Source of the DNA: CAYNTG01 sp964400105
Lineage (GTDB): Bacteria; UBP14; UBA6098
DNA: 8,974 bases
Assembly (NCBI GenBank): GCA_964400105.1
Contig: CAYNTG010000092.1
Coordinates: 1 to 8,974 of the forward strand
Direction: 5' to 3'
Part shown: piece after piece, positions 6,594-8,974 of the stretch
Layout of the letters: each line of letters starts with the position of its first letter
Position numbering within the stretch: the first letter of the stretch is position 1
Notes under the pieces: model-generated
Database searches by the model: none
Seen by the model: the letters and a program-made list of their open reading frames with translations, nothing else
What the model was told of the DNA's origin: nothing
Position numbers and translations under genes: made by a program

Positions 6594-8333
6594 TTACGAT
6601 TCGGAATGTTCATTCGAAAGCGCCTCACGAAGCGCCTTTAAAACATCGTTCATGTCGAATGGTTTCTCCTTAAAAAGTCTCGCCTTAAGCCCCTCGTGCG
6701 ATGCCTTGACTAATGTGTGATTATCGTCGTATCCAAAAGCCGTCATAAGAACGACGACCACAGAAGGATTCGCCTTTTTGGCCGCGCGGAAAACCTCGTA
6801 TCCATTGGCGTAGGGCATCTTGATGTCGCTGATGACCGCTCGATATCGATCTGCATTCTTCTCGATCATCTCGATAGCTTCCGCGCCATCCTTCGCCGTA
6901 TCGACGATGAAGCCGTGCGCGGAAAGAAATTCAGCGATACCGTCGCGCACCGTTCTCTCGTCGTCTGCAACCAGAATGCGATTTCCGTTTCCCTGAAGCT
7001 TTTGATGACCTTCGTGGTCGTGCTTCTCGATACTGACCGCCATATCGTCGGGAAGCCGAAGCATCTTTATCCCATCGAGATAATCGTCGATGGCAAGCTC
7101 GTCCGGCGGATTGGATAATGCGCGTGTGAGGTGAGCGATTCGAAGGACATCGAGCTTAATATTGGTCAGATGATCCTCGACCGATTTGAGCATGTCCGTT
7201 TTAGGGAATATGACATTGTCGGACTGAAAGGTCTCCTCGACATCCTGGCAGCCGACGATAAGCGACTGAAGATAGTTATTTATGTGATGTGAAAGCGTGA
7301 CGGCGACCATTCGGATATCGTCTTTGCGTTTCAACTCCATGACCTTTTTCTGAAGGGCCTTTATCGGTCGCAAATCCTTCGATATTCCCTCGGTGCCGAT
7401 CTCCGCGCCGTTTTCGTCGTAAAGTATCGCGGCGGAAAGGCTGATTGGGATTATTGTCCCGGATTTGGTCTTTGCATTGACCTCTTCCGATTGGATATTG
7501 CCGTTACCGTCGCGCATCATTTGCATTATCTTGTGCGCTTCTTCCCCGGATTCGTAAAGCATTTCGACCTTGTTACCGATCACCTCTTCGTTTGAATAGC
7601 CCAACATCTTCTCGGCACCGCTGTTGAAAAGAACGATACGTCCCTCTTTGTTGGATGCAACGATCATGTCGATAGAGGACTCGATGAGCTTCGAAAGGTA
7701 TTGCTGCATTCCGAAGAATTTACGTGTTAAATCGCTTCGTTCGATCAAACCGGCAGCCTCACGCGCAAAAAGCTCGGTAACTCTCATGCTATCGATATTC
7801 GGTATCTTGCCGTCTAAAGGATCGTCGATGCTTATGACGCCGAGAAGCTTATTCCCGGAGCCGCGAAGCGGCACAAACAGCATGTCTGCAGGATGCCAAC
7901 CGCCGGGAAAGCTCGATTTTTCCAGGATGCTTTTTATACCGCCGATACGACGGGTAAGCTCGCAATCGTGCGAAACAAAGTAGGAATTACTTATGCGATA
8001 CTCGTCCGAAAGGATTTCCAGCCAAATCTCCTTCGAGATCGATGGTTTTTTGCGGTGTTCCGCGATCTCTTCGGGCGTAAGCCCACTATATCCGACATCG
8101 ATACTCTCGAAATCGTCCGAGAAAAAAGAGATAATAGCGCGTCTAAAGAGCCGCGCATCGGTAATTCCCTCGGCGATGAGATTAAGCTGTTCGTCGAGGC
8201 TTTCGGCGTCCAGCGCCCGTGTGATTATCGAGAAGAAGGTTAAGAGTTGATGGGTTTTTTCCTCGATTTTGGATTTTAAAAGTCGGTTCTCCGCTTCGAG
8301 GCTTTCGATATGTTTTCTGAGGTCATTTTCCAT
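6594..8333 (-). CDS. GAF-PAS-DHp-receiver protein lacking a histidine-kinase ATPase domain
   Basis: This cytoplasmic signalling protein of 579 residues has no membrane segment. Residues 1-30 are a charged coiled coil. Residues about 45-200 are GAF-like (WHPADMLFVPLRGSGNKLLGVISID at 146-170). Residues about 212-325 are a PAS domain (SSIDMIVASNKEGRIVLFNSGAEKMLGYS) with a PAC-like end at 311-322. Residues about 335-405 resemble a DHp dimerisation/phosphotransfer pair of helices, with LSHHINN at 347-353 offering H349/H350 as phospho-acceptor. A histidine kinase should then carry about 150 residues with N, G1 and G2 boxes; here only a 45-residue linker (405-450) precedes the receiver. The receiver (451-575) is complete: DD at 457-458, acceptor D503 in SDIKMP, T531 and K557 in KEKPF. 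It may accept or pass on phosphoryl groups from another kinase, or act through its sensory domains. No DNA-binding output domain is present. Start: ATG 8333, no clear Shine-Dalgarno; a decayed transposase lies upstream. Confidence 0.88.
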   Translation of the reverse strand: MENDLRKHIESLEAENRLLKSKIEEKTHQLLTFFSIITRALDAESLDEQLNLIAEGITDARLFRRAIISFFSDDFESIDVGYSGLTPEEIAEHRKKPSISKEIWLEILSDEYRISNSYFVSHDCELTRRIGGIKSILEKSSFPGGWHPADMLFVPLRGSGNKLLGVISIDDPLDGKIPNIDSMRVTELFAREAAGLIERSDLTRKFFGMQQYLSKLIESSIDMIVASNKEGRIVLFNSGAEKMLGYSNEEVIGNKVEMLYESGEEAHKIMQMMRDGNGNIQSEEVNAKTKSGTIIPISLSAAILYDENGAEIGTEGISKDLRPIKALQKKVMELKRKDDIRMVAVTLSHHINNYLQSLIVGCQDVEETFQSDNVIFPKTDMLKSVEDHLTNIKLDVLRIAHLTRALSNPPDELAIDDYLDGIKMLRLPDDMAVSIEKHDHEGHQKLQGNGNRILVADDERTVRDGIAEFLSAHGFIVDTAKDGAEAIEMIEKNADRYRAVISDIKMPYANGYEVFRAAKKANPSVVVVLMTAFGYDDNHTLVKASHEGLKARLFKEKPFDMNDVLKALREALSNEHSES

Positions 8334-8340
8334 TCATCTA

Positions 8341-8368
8341 ATAATATTAAGAAAAATTTCCGGTGCAA
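8341..8368 (-). promoter_or_regulatory. weak promoter candidate for the sensor gene, start possibly leaderless
   Basis: On the minus strand TTGCAC (8368-8363) and TATTAT (8346-8341) are 16 bases apart. The -10 box matches 5/6, the -35 box only 3/6. The implied start of transcription falls at or next to the ATG at 8333, which would fit the lack of a Shine-Dalgarno. The surrounding DNA is AT-rich, so chance matches are likely. Confidence 0.25.
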
Positions 8369-8399
8369 TAACATAAATTTTCTTTGAGGTTGTAACTAT

Positions 8400-8830
8400 T
8401 TATGTGTATTCGTTAAGAAGTTCTCTCGAGTCGGCGGTTAGAATTAGCATTCCGGTTAAGGTTTCAATTGTCTGCCATCCCCTTAATCTACTGGTTCTTG
8501 CGTGCAACGAGCGAAACATGTTCTCGATCCGATTCGTTGTTCGGACTTTTTTCACAAGATGACCCGGCACCTTATAATATGCCATCGTGTTATCGACATG
8601 GCGGTGAAGATATTGTAGTGCGCGTTAGCCGCGACAGAAGTTTTTTTCACATAGGCCAGTCGATCCACCGGGACATTCGAGGCGACGTCCATGCTCGTGT
8701 GAAATATGCACGACCGATGCGCTGCGTTGACGAAATTCTCTGGAATAGTTTTGGAAAAAGCGATGTGATTATCGGTGGTCACGATTTCGACCGATTCTTG
8801 CGCAAGGCCGCGTTTTTTTTCAACTAATTT
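8400..8830 (-). pseudogene. decayed Mutator/IS256-like transposase, N-terminally truncated and frameshifted
   Basis: Two overlapping minus-strand frames together read like the C-terminal part of a DDE transposase. The first, open from 8830 after a TAG, carries VEIVTTDNHIAF with an aspartate at 8773-8771, followed by AAHRSCIFH, like the D and the C/H motif of Mutator/MULE-type enzymes. The second, open from 8624 to a TAA at 8400, carries YLHRHVDNTMAYYKVPGHL and then RTTNRIENMF, whose glutamate (8525-8523) fits the catalytic E of RTTN.IE. The frame must change between 8624 and 8552 by -1. The two A-runs nearby lie upstream of a stop in the second frame, so they cannot explain a programmed shift. 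The N-terminal half and the terminal inverted repeats are not visible. The exact IS family is uncertain. Confidence 0.75.
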
Positions 8831-8937
8831 CTAAATACACACAATATGTCACATAATCCATCGATAGCCGTTTTTTGCCGTATCGGATTAATGGCAAGGC
8901 GCATCGGAAAAATGGGGGAGGGGATAATCGGAGAAAA

Positions 8938-8958
8938 TTTTGCCCTAATCGGGCAAAA
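8938..8958. repeat. perfect 8-bp hairpin, possible weak terminator
   Basis: TTTTGCCC (8938-8945) and GGGCAAAA (8951-8958) pair around TAATC. Read on the minus strand the stem is followed by TTTTC, so it could be a weak terminator for a gene lying to the right of the window. The rest of 8831-8974 shows no supportable gene. Confidence 0.4.
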
Positions 8959-8974
8959 CGATTTGAATTTTGAA

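Noticed and set aside
8625..8647. Programmed -1 frameshift at the seven-A run of the transposase
   Set aside because: A slip there would meet a TAA at 8627-8625 in the new frame before reaching the RTTN motif, so decay is the simpler reading.
8846..8974. Plus-strand frame of 43 codons running off the right edge
   Set aside because: No Shine-Dalgarno and no recognisable motif; it crosses a hairpin, and the length is within chance.

Overview
The window is bacterial DNA with all supportable genes on the minus strand, so transcription runs from right to left. The gene set is: a sugar-nucleotide/glycogen pair, a restriction-modification (RM) cassette led by a transposase fragment, an unusual phosphorelay sensor, and a decayed insertion-sequence remnant. 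Start codons include ATG, TTG and GTG with recognisable Shine-Dalgarno sites. Nothing here fixes the phylum. The mixed composition, the dispersed palindromic repeat and the cyanobacterial-style guanylyltransferase/mutase fusion suit an environmental or uncultured lineage, but that is a guess.

Layout in transcription order. 8400-8830: remnant of a Mutator/IS256-like transposase, truncated at its N terminus and split by a frameshift. 8333-6594: a 579-residue protein with coiled coil, GAF-like, PAS, a DHp-like helical pair and a receiver domain, but no recognisable kinase ATPase domain. 6562-6525: a good sigma70-type promoter whose -10 box lies inside an inverted repeat. It precedes a tightly packed three-cistron unit: a truncated IS5-type transposase N-terminus (6501-6151), a PD-(D/E)XK endonuclease candidate (6154-5288) overlapping it by 4 bp, and an N4-cytosine/N6-adenine type DNA methyltransferase (5286-4129) 1 bp further on. 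The methyltransferase stop codon lies inside a composite palindromic repeat (4074-4131). Then come glycogen synthase glgA (4036-2555, TTG start) and, 57 bp on, a nucleotidyltransferase/phosphomannomutase-like fusion (2497 to the left edge, probably almost complete).

How they may work together. GlgA and the nucleotidyltransferase fusion are a carbohydrate pair: one polymerises glucan, the other should make an NDP-hexose, probably GDP-mannose. The fusion's mutase half has lost both hallmark catalytic motifs. The endonuclease and methyltransferase look like a type II RM system, on visibly more AT-rich DNA than the sugar genes, consistent with horizontal acquisition. The points most worth a second look are the transposase-fragment-led RM operon with its palindrome-framed promoter, the motif order of the methyltransferase, the sensor without a catalytic domain, and the dead mutase domain. 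No RNA genes, CRISPR arrays or complete insertion sequences were seen.
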